In this document: positions 36,979 through 46,092 of the stretch, piece by piece | How positions within the stretch are numbered: the stretch's first letter is position 1 | How the letters are laid out: each line of letters begins with the position of its first letter | From: Luteimonas arsenica | GTDB taxonomy: Bacteria > Pseudomonadota > Gammaproteobacteria > Xanthomonadales > Xanthomonadaceae | DNA: 64,000 nucleotides | Assembly: GCF_004352825.1 (NCBI RefSeq) | Contig: NZ_SJRW01000002.1 | Location: 1,116,001 to 1,180,000, forward strand | Direction of reading: 5' to 3' | Translations under genes and position numbers: made by a program | The notes under the pieces: model-generated | Seen by the model: the letters and a program-made list of their open reading frames with translations, nothing else | What the model was told of the DNA's origin: nothing | The model's database searches: none

Positions 36979-38667
36979 TCAGCCCTGGCGGCGCAGCAGC
37001 TCGACGAACTCCGCGGCCGGCATCGGCCGGGCGATGCCGAAGCCCTGTCCGGCATCGCAGCCGGCTTCGACGAGCCAGCGGCGTATGGCCTCGTCCTCCA
37101 CGCCTTCCGCGGCGACACTGGCGCCCAGTTCGTGCCCGAGCCGGATGCTGGCGCGCACGATCGCGCCATCGGAGTGCGAATCCGGCAGCGCGCGGACGAA
37201 GGAACGGTCGATCTTGAGCTCGTCCGGAGCCAGCCGGCGCAGGTTCACCAGCGAGGAATGGCCGGCGCCGAAGTCGTCGACCGAGATGCGGATGCCGTGC
37301 GCGCGCAGGCGAGGCAGGGCCTCGGCGACGCGGCCGGGTTCGCGCATGACCTCGGTTTCGGTGATCTCCAGCATCAGCCCGGGCACGCTGCCCCGGCTGG
37401 CCTCGATGATCGCGTCGACCAGGTGCGGGTCGGCAAGGTCGTTGGCGGAGACGTTGATCGACACGTGCAGCGGATCGCCGGTGTCGGGCCAGTTACGGCA
37501 CTGCTCCAGGCCCTGGCGGACCAGGTAGAGGGTCATTTCCCCGATCGCGTTCGCCTGTTCGGCGAGGGGCACGAAGTCGTCGGGTTCCAGTGCGCCGAGC
37601 CTCGGGTGTTCCCAGCGCACCAGCATCTCGGCGCCCAGCCAGCGGCCGCTGCGCAGGTCGACCTTCGGTTGCAGGGCGAAGCCGAGTTCATGGCGGGCGA
37701 TCGCTTCGCGCAGTTCGGCCAGGAGCGGCGCGTCGGCCGGCGTGGCGCCCGCGGGCGCGGAGGGTGCTGCCGCGTGCCTGGCCCGGCGGTGCCGCCAGGC
37801 CAACAGGGCGAGGGCGGCCAGCAGCAGGAACCCGGCCGCGGCCACCGCCGCCAGGCGGCTCGGGTGCGCGGTGCCGGCGGGGTCGCCCGTGCCCGGGGCC
37901 ATGGGACTGCCGATCCATTCGACGTAGAGCCGGTTCTGCACGCCGTCGCGGCGCAGGCGTTCCAGCGCGCCATTGATCTCAGGCACCAGTTCCGGCCGCT
38001 CGGGCGCGACCGCGAACACATACTTGCGCTCCAGCAGCGGCGGGCTGAGCGCGACCAGGCCGTGCAGGTCGTCGCGCTGGATCGCGTGGTAGCCGATGCC
38101 GGTGGGAGCCAGCGCGTAGTCCGCGTCGCCGCGGGCGACTGCGGCCAGGGTCTCGCCTTCGTTGTCGAGTTCGACCAGGGTCACGCCGGCGCGGTCGAGC
38201 TCGTGCATCGCCTCCCAGGCCAGCCCCGAACGCTGCACCGCCACACGCGCATTCGCCAGGCCTTCGAGCGATTCCAGGGTGGGGGTTTCGAAATGGCCGA
38301 ACAGGGCGTGGTGGCGGAGCAGGATCGGATCGGACATCGGGAAGCGGCGTTCGCGTTCGGCCGACCAGAACATGGGCACGATGTCGACCTCGTCGCGGGC
38401 CAGGCGTTCCAGCGCTGCGCTCCAGTCGCCGAGTTCGAACACCGGCTCCAGGCCAAGGTCGTCGGCGACCGCACGCGCGAGCTCGACGTCGAATCCGTCG
38501 GCGTGGCCGCGGGAATCGAGGAAGTGATAGGGCGGGTAGCCGGCGTCACCGCCGAAGCGCAGCGAGCCGCGCGCGTCGTCGTCCCCCGACGCCGTCGCGG
38601 GCGACGCGAATGCCAGTGCCATTGCGGCCAATGCCCACGTCGCCAGCCCTCCCCGGGCCATGCGCAT
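36979..38667 (-). CDS. Periplasmic-binding (SBP_bac_3)-EAL c-di-GMP phosphodiesterase
   Basis: 562 residues from ATG 38667 (AAGGG ahead; in-frame ATGs at 38697 and 38736 also exist). Signal peptide 1 to about 26; solute-binding domain about 35-260 of the amino-acid-binding type (LRFGGDAGYPPYHFLD...GFDVELARAVADDLG); membrane helix about 270-290; EAL domain about 322-562. Phosphodiesterase residues look intact: EMLVRWEHP in place of EAL, LEITETEVM, SVDDFGAGHSS, KIDRSFV, AAEGVED and GQGF. It should hydrolyse c-di-GMP in response to a periplasmic ligand. No GGDEF domain is present. Confidence 0.88.
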   Translation of the reverse strand: MRMARGGLATWALAAMALAFASPATASGDDDARGSLRFGGDAGYPPYHFLDSRGHADGFDVELARAVADDLGLEPVFELGDWSAALERLARDEVDIVPMFWSAERERRFPMSDPILLRHHALFGHFETPTLESLEGLANARVAVQRSGLAWEAMHELDRAGVTLVELDNEGETLAAVARGDADYALAPTGIGYHAIQRDDLHGLVALSPPLLERKYVFAVAPERPELVPEINGALERLRRDGVQNRLYVEWIGSPMAPGTGDPAGTAHPSRLAAVAAAGFLLLAALALLAWRHRRARHAAAPSAPAGATPADAPLLAELREAIARHELGFALQPKVDLRSGRWLGAEMLVRWEHPRLGALEPDDFVPLAEQANAIGEMTLYLVRQGLEQCRNWPDTGDPLHVSINVSANDLADPHLVDAIIEASRGSVPGLMLEITETEVMREPGRVAEALPRLRAHGIRISVDDFGAGHSSLVNLRRLAPDELKIDRSFVRALPDSHSDGAIVRASIRLGHELGASVAAEGVEDEAIRRWLVEAGCDAGQGFGIARPMPAAEFVELLRRQG

Positions 38668-38782
38668 CCGTGTATTGCCCTTGCCGTCCGCTTCCATCCG
38701 TTCCGCTTCCGATGGGGCCGTCGGGAGTATTAGCACGGTTGGCCACCGTTGGGGCGTTGCCGGTGCGGCTTACCATCCCTGC

Positions 38783-39457
38783 ATGCGAAACACGATGACC
38801 CCTGCGATCCGCATCGGCCTGTCCGTGGCGGTGGCTACCGGCCTTTACGGCATCTCCTTTGGCGCACTCGGTGCGGCTGCGGGGCTGGGCGTGCTGCAGG
38901 TCGTCGCGCTGAGCGCGCTGATGTTCACCGGCGGCTCGCAGTTCGCCTACATCGGCGTGGTCGCGGGCGGCGGTGGGGGCGCCGCCGCCTTTGGTGCGGC
39001 GACCCTGTTGGGCGTGCGCAACGCGGTCTACGGCATGCAGGTCAACCGCACGCTCAGGCCGCGGGGCTGGCGGCGGCTGCTGGCGGCGCAGGTGTGCATC
39101 GACGAGTCGACCGCGACCATGCTCGGACAGCGCGATCCCGACGAGCAGCGCCGGGGGTTCTGGGCCGCGGGGCTGGGCATCTACCTGCTCTGGAACCTGA
39201 GCACGCTTGCCGGCGCGCTGCTGGGCGATGCCCTGGGTGACCCGCGCCGCTGGGGCCTGGACGGCGCCGCGGTGGCGGCGTTCCTGGGCCTGCTGTGGCC
39301 GCGGCTTGCGGCGCGCGAGCCGGTGGCGATCGCCGTGGTCTGCGCGCTCGCCACCGTGGTCGCCGTGCCCTTTGTGCCGCCGGGCGTGCCGATCCTGGTG
39401 GCGGCGGTGGTGGCCGCCGCCTGGGGCTGGTTCTCGCGCGCGGAGGCGCCGGGCTGA
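38783..39457 (+). CDS. azlC: AzlC family branched-chain amino acid exporter subunit
   Basis: 224 residues with about six membrane helices and the AzlC pattern (GLYGISFGALGAAAGL, ALSALMFTGGSQFAYIGV, LLGVRNAVYGM, DESTATML). AzlC with AzlD exports branched-chain amino acids in the inner membrane. The stop TGA overlaps the next ATG by one base, so azlCD is coupled. The gene is divergent from the binding-protein/EAL gene. Confidence 0.9.
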   Translation: MRNTMTPAIRIGLSVAVATGLYGISFGALGAAAGLGVLQVVALSALMFTGGSQFAYIGVVAGGGGGAAAFGAATLLGVRNAVYGMQVNRTLRPRGWRRLLAAQVCIDESTATMLGQRDPDEQRRGFWAAGLGIYLLWNLSTLAGALLGDALGDPRRWGLDGAAVAAFLGLLWPRLAAREPVAIAVVCALATVVAVPFVPPGVPILVAAVVAAAWGWFSRAEAPG

Positions 39458-39759
39458 TGTCGCAGTGGGGCTGGATCCTGCTCGCCTGCGCGGCCGCGTT
39501 CGCGACCAAGTTCGCGGGTTTCCTGGTGCCGCCGCGCTGGCTGGATGCGCCGCGCGCGCGGACTGCGGCGATGGCGCTGACCGTCGGCCTGCTGGCTTCG
39601 CTGACCGCGGTCAACACCTTCGCCCACGGCCAGTCGCTGGCCTTCGATGCGCGCGTGGCCTCGCTGCTGGCGGCCGCGGCGGCGCTGGCGCTGCGCCTGC
39701 CTTTCCTGCTGGTGGTGATCATCGGCGCCGCGGCGGCGGCGCTGGTGCGGCTGCTCTGA
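39457..39759 (+). CDS. azlD: AzlD family transporter subunit
   Basis: 100 residues with three to four hydrophobic helices; the usual AzlD size. WILLACAAAFATKFAGFLVPPRWL and a C-terminal LPFLLVVIIGAAAAALVRLL fit the small partner of AzlC. Translationally coupled to azlC by a TGATG junction. Confidence 0.88.
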   Translation: MSQWGWILLACAAAFATKFAGFLVPPRWLDAPRARTAAMALTVGLLASLTAVNTFAHGQSLAFDARVASLLAAAAALALRLPFLLVVIIGAAAAALVRLL

Positions 39760-39763
39760 GGCA

Positions 39764-39780
39764 GGGCGCGGGCCGCGCCC
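39764..39780. terminator. Hairpin between azlD and the peroxiredoxin gene
   Basis: GGGCGCG (39764-39770) pairs with CGCGCCC (39774-39780) around a 3-base loop, in the 31-base gap between two convergent genes. It is a plausible shared terminator stem; there is no T run. Confidence 0.4.
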
Positions 39781-39790
39781 GCGGCTGGGC

Positions 39791-40360
39791 TCAGCCGCCG
39801 GCGGCCGGTTTGTCGCTGTCGCCTCCGGGGATGCTCTCCAGCATGCGCTTCACGTGCTGCGCGGGGTTCATGTCCGAATGCACCGCCAGCACGCGGCCAT
39901 CCTGGCCGACCAGGTAGGAGGTGCGGCTGGACATCTCCGGCTTGCGCTCGAGCACCGCGGCGTAGTCGGCGGAGATTTTCGCGCCCGCGTCGGCGGCGAC
40001 CGGGAACTTGCCGGCGCAGGTCGCCTTGTCGGCGGAGAATTCGCGCAGCTGGTCGGTGTTGCCGGCGGTCACGCCGATCACCGACACGCCGCGGGCCTTG
40101 AAGTCGTCGATCGCCTGCGAGAACAGCGAGGCCTCGATGTTGCAGCCGGGGGTATTGGCGGCCGGAAAGAAGTAGAGGACGACCGGACCGTCTCGCAGGG
40201 CGTCGGCGAGCGAGTATTCGAAGGCTTCGCCGGCCAGCCAGGCGGGCGCGCTGAAGTCCGGCGCGGCGTCGCCGGGCTGCAGCGTGGCGTGGGCCTGGAA
40301 GGAGCAGGCCGAGGCGAGGGCGAGGGCGGCGAGGACGAGGGTCTGCTTGATGGAAGTCAT
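39791..40360 (-). CDS. Peroxiredoxin (BCP/AhpC-TSA type), exported
   Basis: 189 residues. The leader MTSIKQTLVLAALALASAC may be a signal peptide or lipobox (LASAC-S), placing the protein outside the cytoplasm. The thioredoxin-fold domain has the peroxidatic Cys73 in FPAANTPGCNIEA, in the position of BCP's TPGC, and a second Cys115 that could resolve it. It would reduce H2O2 or organic peroxides. Divergent from the Ca2+ ATPase gene. Confidence 0.85.
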   Translation of the reverse strand: MTSIKQTLVLAALALASACSFQAHATLQPGDAAPDFSAPAWLAGEAFEYSLADALRDGPVVLYFFPAANTPGCNIEASLFSQAIDDFKARGVSVIGVTAGNTDQLREFSADKATCAGKFPVAADAGAKISADYAAVLERKPEMSSRTSYLVGQDGRVLAVHSDMNPAQHVKRMLESIPGGDSDKPAAGG

Positions 40361-40444
40361 GGGCGGGCTCCTGGATCCACGGGAGTCTAGCGCTCGTGCT
40401 GTTGGGGTGGTGTGTCCCGGGCCCCCAGCGATTAAGGTTCGGAG

Positions 40445-43300
40445 ATGGACACGCGCATCCCCCCCGTTGCTTCACCCTGGGCCGAATCCCCCGGCGACCT
40501 CGCCGCCCGCCTGGGCAGCGACCTCGAATCCGGGCTGGGCACGGCCGAAGCCGCCCGGCGCCTCGCCGCACAGGGCCCCAACGAGCTGGCCGGCACACCG
40601 CCGGTTCCTTCCTGGCGCCGCTTCCTGGCCCAGTTCCGCGATCCGCTGATCTACCTGCTGATCGCCGCGATCGCGATCTCGTTGGTCGCATGGGCGGTCG
40701 AGGGCGCGCACGGCTGGCCGGTGGACGCGCTGGTGATCGCGGTGATTGTGCTGCTCAACGCGGTGCTGGGCTTCGTGCAGGAGGCCAAGGCCTCGAACGC
40801 CGTCGCCGAGCTGGCGAAGATGACCGAGGTGACCTCATCGGTGCTGCGCGACGGCCATGCGCAGCGCATCCCCAGCCGCGAACTGGTGCCCGGCGACGTG
40901 CTGCTGCTGGCCGAGGGCGACGCCGTGGGCGCGGACGCGCGGCTGGCGACGGCCGCCGCGCTCCGGGTGCAGGAGGCGTCGCTCACCGGCGAGAGCGCCC
41001 CGGTGACCAAGGACGTGGCGGCCCTGCCGGCCGACACCCTGCTGGCCGAACGCCGCGGCATGGTGTTCAAGGGCACCGCGGTCGGGCAGGGCAGCGCGCG
41101 CGCCCTGGTCACCGCCACCGGCATGGATACCGAGATGGGCGCCATCGCCGGCATGCTCGAGGCCACGGACAAAGAGCAGACGCCGCTGCAACGCGAGGTC
41201 GGGCGCCTGGGGCGGATGCTCGGCATCGCGGTGGTGGCGGTCGCGGTGGTGGTGATGGCGACGCTGTTCGTCGTCGCCGACATCGACGGCATCCAGGACG
41301 TGGTGACCGTGCTCCTGCTCGGCGTCTCGCTGGCGGTGGCCGCCGTGCCCGAGGGCCTGCCGGCGATCCTGTCGGTGGTGCTGGCGCTGGGCGTGCAGCG
41401 GATGGCGAAGCAGCGCGCGATCGTGAAGCGGCTGTCGTCGGTGGAGACGCTCGGCTCGGCCTCGGTGATCTGCTCGGACAAGACCGGCACGCTCACCCGT
41501 TCGGAGATGACCATCCAGCGCGTGGCCACCGGTTCGGGCACCAGCCGGGTGACCGGAGTCGGCTATGCGCCCGAGGGCGAGGTGCTGGCCGGCGACGGTG
41601 AGGCCTTGCCGCCGGAGCAGCGGGCCGAGGGCATCGTGGTGCTCAGCGGCGGCAGCCTGGCCGGCAACGCCCAGCTGCGCCGTGGCGACGACGGCGAATG
41701 GGAGATCCAGGGCGACCCCACTGAGGCCGCCTTCCTGGTCGCGGAGCGCAAGCTCGGCGCGCACGAGCGCCGCGGCCACCGCTTCGGCTTCGTGCGCGAG
41801 ATCCCGTTCACCTCCGAACGCAAGATGATGTCGACCATCCAGGTCGACCATGAACACGGCGACGAGCGCGTGCTGATCGCCAAGGGTGCGCCCGACGTGC
41901 TGCTGGGCCGTTGCAGCCACGTCCGCGTGGGCATGGAGACGCTGCCGCTGGACGAGGACTGGCGCGAGCGCATCCTGGGCGACGTCGCGGCCATGGCCCG
42001 CGACGCGCTGCGCACGCTGGGCGTGGCCTACCGGCCGCTGGCGGACGGCGAGGGCGAGGACGACGCCGACGACGAAGGGCTCGAACAGGGCCTGGCCTAT
42101 GTCGGCACCGTCGGCATCATCGACCCGCCGCGCGAGGAGGCCGCGGTCGCGATCGCCGAGGCGCAGCGCGCCGGCATCCGCGTGGTGATGATCACCGGCG
42201 ACCATCCCGACACCGCGGCGCGGATCGCCGCCGACCTCGGCATCGCCGGTGCCGGGAGCGGCGGCGCGCTTTCGGGCCGCGACCTCGACGGACTGGATGA
42301 CACCGCCTTCGACGAAGCCGTGCGGCGCACCGCGGTGTTCGCGCGGGTGGCGCCCGAGCACAAGCTGCGCATCGTCGACGCCCTGCAGGCCCAGGGCAAC
42401 GTGGTGGCGATGACCGGCGACGGCGTCAACGACGCGCCGGCGCTGAAGTCGGCCGACATCGGCGTGGCCATGGGCATCACCGGCACCGAGGTCAGCAAGG
42501 AGGCGGCGGACATGATCCTCGCCGACGACAACTTCGCGACCATCGTGGAGGCGGTGCGCGAGGGCCGCGGCATCTTCGACAACATCCGCAAGTTCCTGCG
42601 CTACCTGCTGTCGTCGAACATGGGCGAGGTGTTCACCGTGTTCTTCGGCGTGGTGCTGGCCGGCGTGATCGGCCTGTCCGGCGCGGACGGTGCCCTGGTG
42701 CTGCCGCTGCTGGCGACCCAGATCCTCTGGATCAACCTGGTCACCGACTCCGGGCCGGCGCTGGCCATGGGCCTGGACCCGACGGCCGACGACGTGATGT
42801 CGCGGCGGCCGCGGCTCCTGGACGACCGGGTGATCGACGGGCGCATGTGGGCGGGCGTGCTGCAGATCGGCCTGGTGATGGCCGCGGCGACCCTGCTGAC
42901 CCTGGACATCTACCTGCCCGGTGGCCTGGTCGAAGGCGGTCGCAGCCTGGACAACGCGCGCACCGCGGCTTTCACCACGCTCGTGTTCGCCCAGCTGTTC
43001 AATTGCTTCAACGCGCGTTCGGATACGGTCAGTGCGTTCCGGGGCCTGTTCTCCAACGCCTGGCTGTGGGGTGCGATCGCGCTGTCCGCGCTGCTGCAGC
43101 TGGCGGTGGTCAACCTGGGCGTGCTCAACGCGGCCTTCGGCACGGTGCCGCTGGATGCGGGGCAGTGGCTGGCGTGCATCGCGCTGGCGAGTTCGGTGCT
43201 CTGGTACGACGAGCTGCGCAAGCTGGTGCTGCGCCTCGTGGTCCGTGAGGGGGACGCGGGTGCCGCGCGGGTGGCGGCCGCCGGGGGCGGCGACGGATGA
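40445..43300 (+). CDS. Ca2+-transporting P-type ATPase (P2A)
   Basis: 951 residues. P-type ATPase signatures in order: TGES (about residue 182), the phosphorylated Asp345 in CSDKTGTLT, KGAPD, TGDGVNDAP, and about ten membrane helices. The N-terminal cation-ATPase domain (LAARLGSDLESGLGTAEAARRLAAQGPNEL) and PEGLPAI in helix 4 mark the P2A calcium group. It should expel Ca2+ from the cytosol using ATP. Its stop overlaps the start of the next gene (ATGA), a Ca2+/cation exchanger, so the two make one calcium-efflux unit. Confidence 0.92.
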   Translation: MDTRIPPVASPWAESPGDLAARLGSDLESGLGTAEAARRLAAQGPNELAGTPPVPSWRRFLAQFRDPLIYLLIAAIAISLVAWAVEGAHGWPVDALVIAVIVLLNAVLGFVQEAKASNAVAELAKMTEVTSSVLRDGHAQRIPSRELVPGDVLLLAEGDAVGADARLATAAALRVQEASLTGESAPVTKDVAALPADTLLAERRGMVFKGTAVGQGSARALVTATGMDTEMGAIAGMLEATDKEQTPLQREVGRLGRMLGIAVVAVAVVVMATLFVVADIDGIQDVVTVLLLGVSLAVAAVPEGLPAILSVVLALGVQRMAKQRAIVKRLSSVETLGSASVICSDKTGTLTRSEMTIQRVATGSGTSRVTGVGYAPEGEVLAGDGEALPPEQRAEGIVVLSGGSLAGNAQLRRGDDGEWEIQGDPTEAAFLVAERKLGAHERRGHRFGFVREIPFTSERKMMSTIQVDHEHGDERVLIAKGAPDVLLGRCSHVRVGMETLPLDEDWRERILGDVAAMARDALRTLGVAYRPLADGEGEDDADDEGLEQGLAYVGTVGIIDPPREEAAVAIAEAQRAGIRVVMITGDHPDTAARIAADLGIAGAGSGGALSGRDLDGLDDTAFDEAVRRTAVFARVAPEHKLRIVDALQAQGNVVAMTGDGVNDAPALKSADIGVAMGITGTEVSKEAADMILADDNFATIVEAVREGRGIFDNIRKFLRYLLSSNMGEVFTVFFGVVLAGVIGLSGADGALVLPLLATQILWINLVTDSGPALAMGLDPTADDVMSRRPRLLDDRVIDGRMWAGVLQIGLVMAAATLLTLDIYLPGGLVEGGRSLDNARTAAFTTLVFAQLFNCFNARSDTVSAFRGLFSNAWLWGAIALSALLQLAVVNLGVLNAAFGTVPLDAGQWLACIALASSVLWYDELRKLVLRLVVREGDAGAARVAAAGGGDG

Positions 43301-44289
43301 GCGCGAACGTCTTCTGGCTGCTGGTCGGCCTGGTTGCGCTGATCGCCGGCGCCGAGCTGCTGACGCGCGGCGGCACCCGCCTGGCGGCGCGGCTGGGCAT
43401 CCGCCCGGTGCTGATCGGCCTGACCGTGGTCGCGCTGGGCACCAGCATGCCGGAGCTGGCGGTGGGCCTGTGGTCGGTCGGCGATGGCCACGCCTCGCTG
43501 GCGCTGGGCAACATCGTCGGCGCCAACATCATGAACATGCTGCTGACGCTGGGCCTGAGCGCGGCGCTGCTGCCGCTGGCGATCCAGATGCAGAGCCTGC
43601 GCTTCGACCTGCCGATGATGGTCGGTGCCGCCCTGGTGCTGCTGGCGATGGCCTGGGACCTGCGGCTGGAACGCTGGGAGGGCATCGTGCTGGTGGCGAT
43701 GGGCGTGGCCTACATCGCGGTGCTGGTGCGCACCTCGCGCAACGAGAGCCGTGCGGTGAAGGCGGAGTTCGAGGCCGAGTACGGGGAACAGGCGCTGGCC
43801 GGCGCGCTGCCGGAGCCGCGCGGCCGCTTCGCCGCGCTCAGCGACCTGATGTGGCTGCTGGCCGGCATCGCCATCGTGGTGGTCGGCGCGGAATGGATGG
43901 TCGAGGGCGCATCGGGCATCGCGCGTTCGCTGGGCGTTCCGGAGGCGGTGATCGGCCTGACCATCGTCGCGCTCGGCACCTCGTCGCCGGAGCTGGCAAC
44001 GACGGTCGTGTCCACGCTGCGCCAGGAGCGCGACATCGCCATCGGCAACCTGCTGGGCAGCTGCGTGCTCAACATCTTCGTGATCCTCGGCATCACCGTG
44101 GCCTCGGTGCCGACGGGCCTGGGGATCGACCCGCAGCTGGTGCGGATCGACATCCCGGTGATGGTGCTGGCGGCGATCGCCTGCGTGCCGGTCTTCGTGA
44201 CCGGGCGACGGGTGGGGCGGCTGGAGGGGATCGCCTTGCTGGCCGCCTATCTGGCTTACATGGGGTATCTGCTGGTGGTGCGGACGTAG
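43297..44289 (+). CDS. Ca2+/Na+ exchanger (CaCA family, YrbG-like)
   Basis: 330 residues with ten membrane helices in two inverted repeats. Alpha-repeat signatures are GLTVVALGTSMPELAVG (about 45-61) and GLTIVALGTSSPELATT (about 227-243), with the GNIVGANIMN and GNLLGSCVLN partners. This is a K+-dependent or independent Na+/Ca2+ exchanger; the ion pairing is not settled by sequence. It overlaps the ATPase gene by four bases. Confidence 0.92.
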   Translation: MSANVFWLLVGLVALIAGAELLTRGGTRLAARLGIRPVLIGLTVVALGTSMPELAVGLWSVGDGHASLALGNIVGANIMNMLLTLGLSAALLPLAIQMQSLRFDLPMMVGAALVLLAMAWDLRLERWEGIVLVAMGVAYIAVLVRTSRNESRAVKAEFEAEYGEQALAGALPEPRGRFAALSDLMWLLAGIAIVVVGAEWMVEGASGIARSLGVPEAVIGLTIVALGTSSPELATTVVSTLRQERDIAIGNLLGSCVLNIFVILGITVASVPTGLGIDPQLVRIDIPVMVLAAIACVPVFVTGRRVGRLEGIALLAAYLAYMGYLLVVRT

Positions 44290-44345
44290 GCTGCCGCAAG
44301 GCTTGCCCCCATCCGCCCTTCGGACATCTTCCTTTGCGACGCGCC

Positions 44346-44957
44346 TCAGACGTCGAGGCTGGATTCGCGGCGTTTCCCGGCCTTCAGCGCGCGGCGGCGG
44401 TCCTCGGCGCTGCGCCAGCGGCGCACGCTGCGCTGGAAGAACAGGCTGTTGGGCACGCGCAGCACGCTGCCCCGCGCCTCGCCGGCGTCGTCGACTTCCT
44501 GCAGGGTGGTGTAGACGAGGTTGATGTCGGTGACCCGGCCGCCGAGCCCGGGCTTGTCGCCGCTTTCCAGGATCTCGACGTGGTCGTGGAGCCGGAACGG
44601 ACGAGTGGCCAGGATCAGCATGGTGCAGAAGATGTTCGACAGCACGCTCCAGGCGGCGAAGAAGGCCACTGCCGCCACCGCCGCGAAGCCGGTGAAGGCC
44701 GTCCACAGCACCGTGCCCGACACGCCCAGCCGCTGCAGGATCAGCAGGAAGGCGGCGGCGGAGATCAGGAAGGTGACCACGCGCCGGGAGCCGATCACCA
44801 GTTCCGGCGGCGCGTCGTAGCGCTTCCAGAGTCGGTCGCCCAGGCGGCGCGCGAGCAGGCGCAGCAGCCAGGCCACCAGGATGATCAGCGCCACCTGGCC
44901 CAGCGGCACGATCACGCCCAGCCATTCCTGCACCCAGACCGGAAGCTGTTCCCTCAT
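44346..44957 (-). CDS. Short MscS-type mechanosensitive channel
   Basis: 203 residues with three N-terminal helices (about 15-35, 60-75, 83-105) and the MscS pore/beta domain start (FTGFAAVAAVAFFAAWSVLSNIFCTMLILATRPFRLHDHVEI). The C-terminal MscS body is shorter than E. coli MscS (286) and ends in a basic tail. It probably releases osmolytes under tension or modulates ion flow. Confidence 0.85.
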   Translation of the reverse strand: MREQLPVWVQEWLGVIVPLGQVALIILVAWLLRLLARRLGDRLWKRYDAPPELVIGSRRVVTFLISAAAFLLILQRLGVSGTVLWTAFTGFAAVAAVAFFAAWSVLSNIFCTMLILATRPFRLHDHVEILESGDKPGLGGRVTDINLVYTTLQEVDDAGEARGSVLRVPNSLFFQRSVRRWRSAEDRRRALKAGKRRESSLDV

Positions 44958-45042
44958 CGCGACTCCCGCCCGGCACCCCGCCGGCGTGGCGCGATTGTCC
45001 CAGATCGCCGCGCGGCGCGGGATGCCGGCGCCATCCTGCGCG

Positions 45043-46092
45043 CTACATCACCGCCAGCGAACGGTTGTCGAACTGGCCCGGGTACTGGCGGCGGATCTCC
45101 AGCTTCTGTTCGATCGAGGCCAGGATGTGGGCGGCGAAATTGACGCCGGCCATCTTGCTGCACGTGGCCAGGTTGCCCGGCGAGAACACGTTCACCTCCA
45201 GGATCGTGTCGCCGATGATGTCGATGCCGACCAGGAACATGCCGTCGCGCACCAGCTTGGGCCGGATCATTTCGGCCACGCGCAGTTCGCGGTCGGTGAT
45301 CCGCACCGCACGCGCCTTGCCGCCGGCGTGGATGTTGCTGCGGATGTCGCCCTCGGCGCCGACCCGGCGCATCGCGGCGTACTTGCCCCCGACCTGGAGC
45401 GGCTTGCCGTTCATCAGGAACAGGCGGATGTCGCCCTTCTCCGCGCCCGGCACGAAGGCCTGGGCGATGATGTAGCCGTCGCGGCCGATGGCCTCGACCA
45501 TCTGGTTGAGGTTCTTGCCGCTCTTGCCGTCGAGCAGGAACACGCCCTGGCCGCCGGAGCCCTGCAGCGGCTTGAGCACCACCTTGCCGCCGTGGGCCTT
45601 GGCGAAGGCGCGGATGTCGGCGGTGGAGCGGCTGATCAAGGTTTCGGCGCGGACCTCGCGCGGGAAGGACTGGAAGTAGAGCTTGTTGATCGCCTCAGAC
45701 AGCGCCGCCGGATCGTTGAGCACCAGGCAGCCGCGCGCCGCGGCCAGGCGGCCGAACAGCATGCCCACGTGCTCGGCCCAGGGGCGCTCGCCGGCATCGT
45801 TGGAGGGGTCGTTGCGCAGCATCAGCACGTCGATGTCGGACACCTCGATCAGCTTGCTGCGCTCGACCGCCTGCAGATCCTTGAAGAACTTCGGGCGCCC
45901 GCGCTTGCTGCCCTTGACCGCGGGCAGGATGCGGGCGTGCACCCGCAGGTCGTCGTCGCTGCCGAGCACGAAGTCGCCCGGGGTGACGTAGGCGACGTCA
46001 TGGCCCCGACGCGAGGCCTCGTGCGCGAGCACGGTGGTGGTGTAGCCCGGGTACTCGGTCTCGAGGTCGTTGACGAAGAAGGCGATCAGCAT
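45043..46092 (-). CDS. Glutathione-synthetase-like ATP-grasp ligase
   Basis: 349 residues with the ATP-grasp fold of glutathione synthetase/RimK type: KVVLKPLQGSGGQGVFLL (ATP-binding loop), GDIRLFLMNGKPL and LEVNVFSPGNL (metal/phosphate residues near 295-305). It likely forms an amide bond between an amino acid and a carboxylate using ATP; the substrates are unknown. It overlaps the QEGLA gene by 7 bases and is third in a run of N-formylglutamate amidohydrolase, QEGLA protein and ligase. This grouping is repeated in other Proteobacteria. Confidence 0.85.
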   Translation of the reverse strand: MLIAFFVNDLETEYPGYTTTVLAHEASRRGHDVAYVTPGDFVLGSDDDLRVHARILPAVKGSKRGRPKFFKDLQAVERSKLIEVSDIDVLMLRNDPSNDAGERPWAEHVGMLFGRLAAARGCLVLNDPAALSEAINKLYFQSFPREVRAETLISRSTADIRAFAKAHGGKVVLKPLQGSGGQGVFLLDGKSGKNLNQMVEAIGRDGYIIAQAFVPGAEKGDIRLFLMNGKPLQVGGKYAAMRRVGAEGDIRSNIHAGGKARAVRITDRELRVAEMIRPKLVRDGMFLVGIDIIGDTILEVNVFSPGNLATCSKMAGVNFAAHILASIEQKLEIRRQYPGQFDNRSLAVM

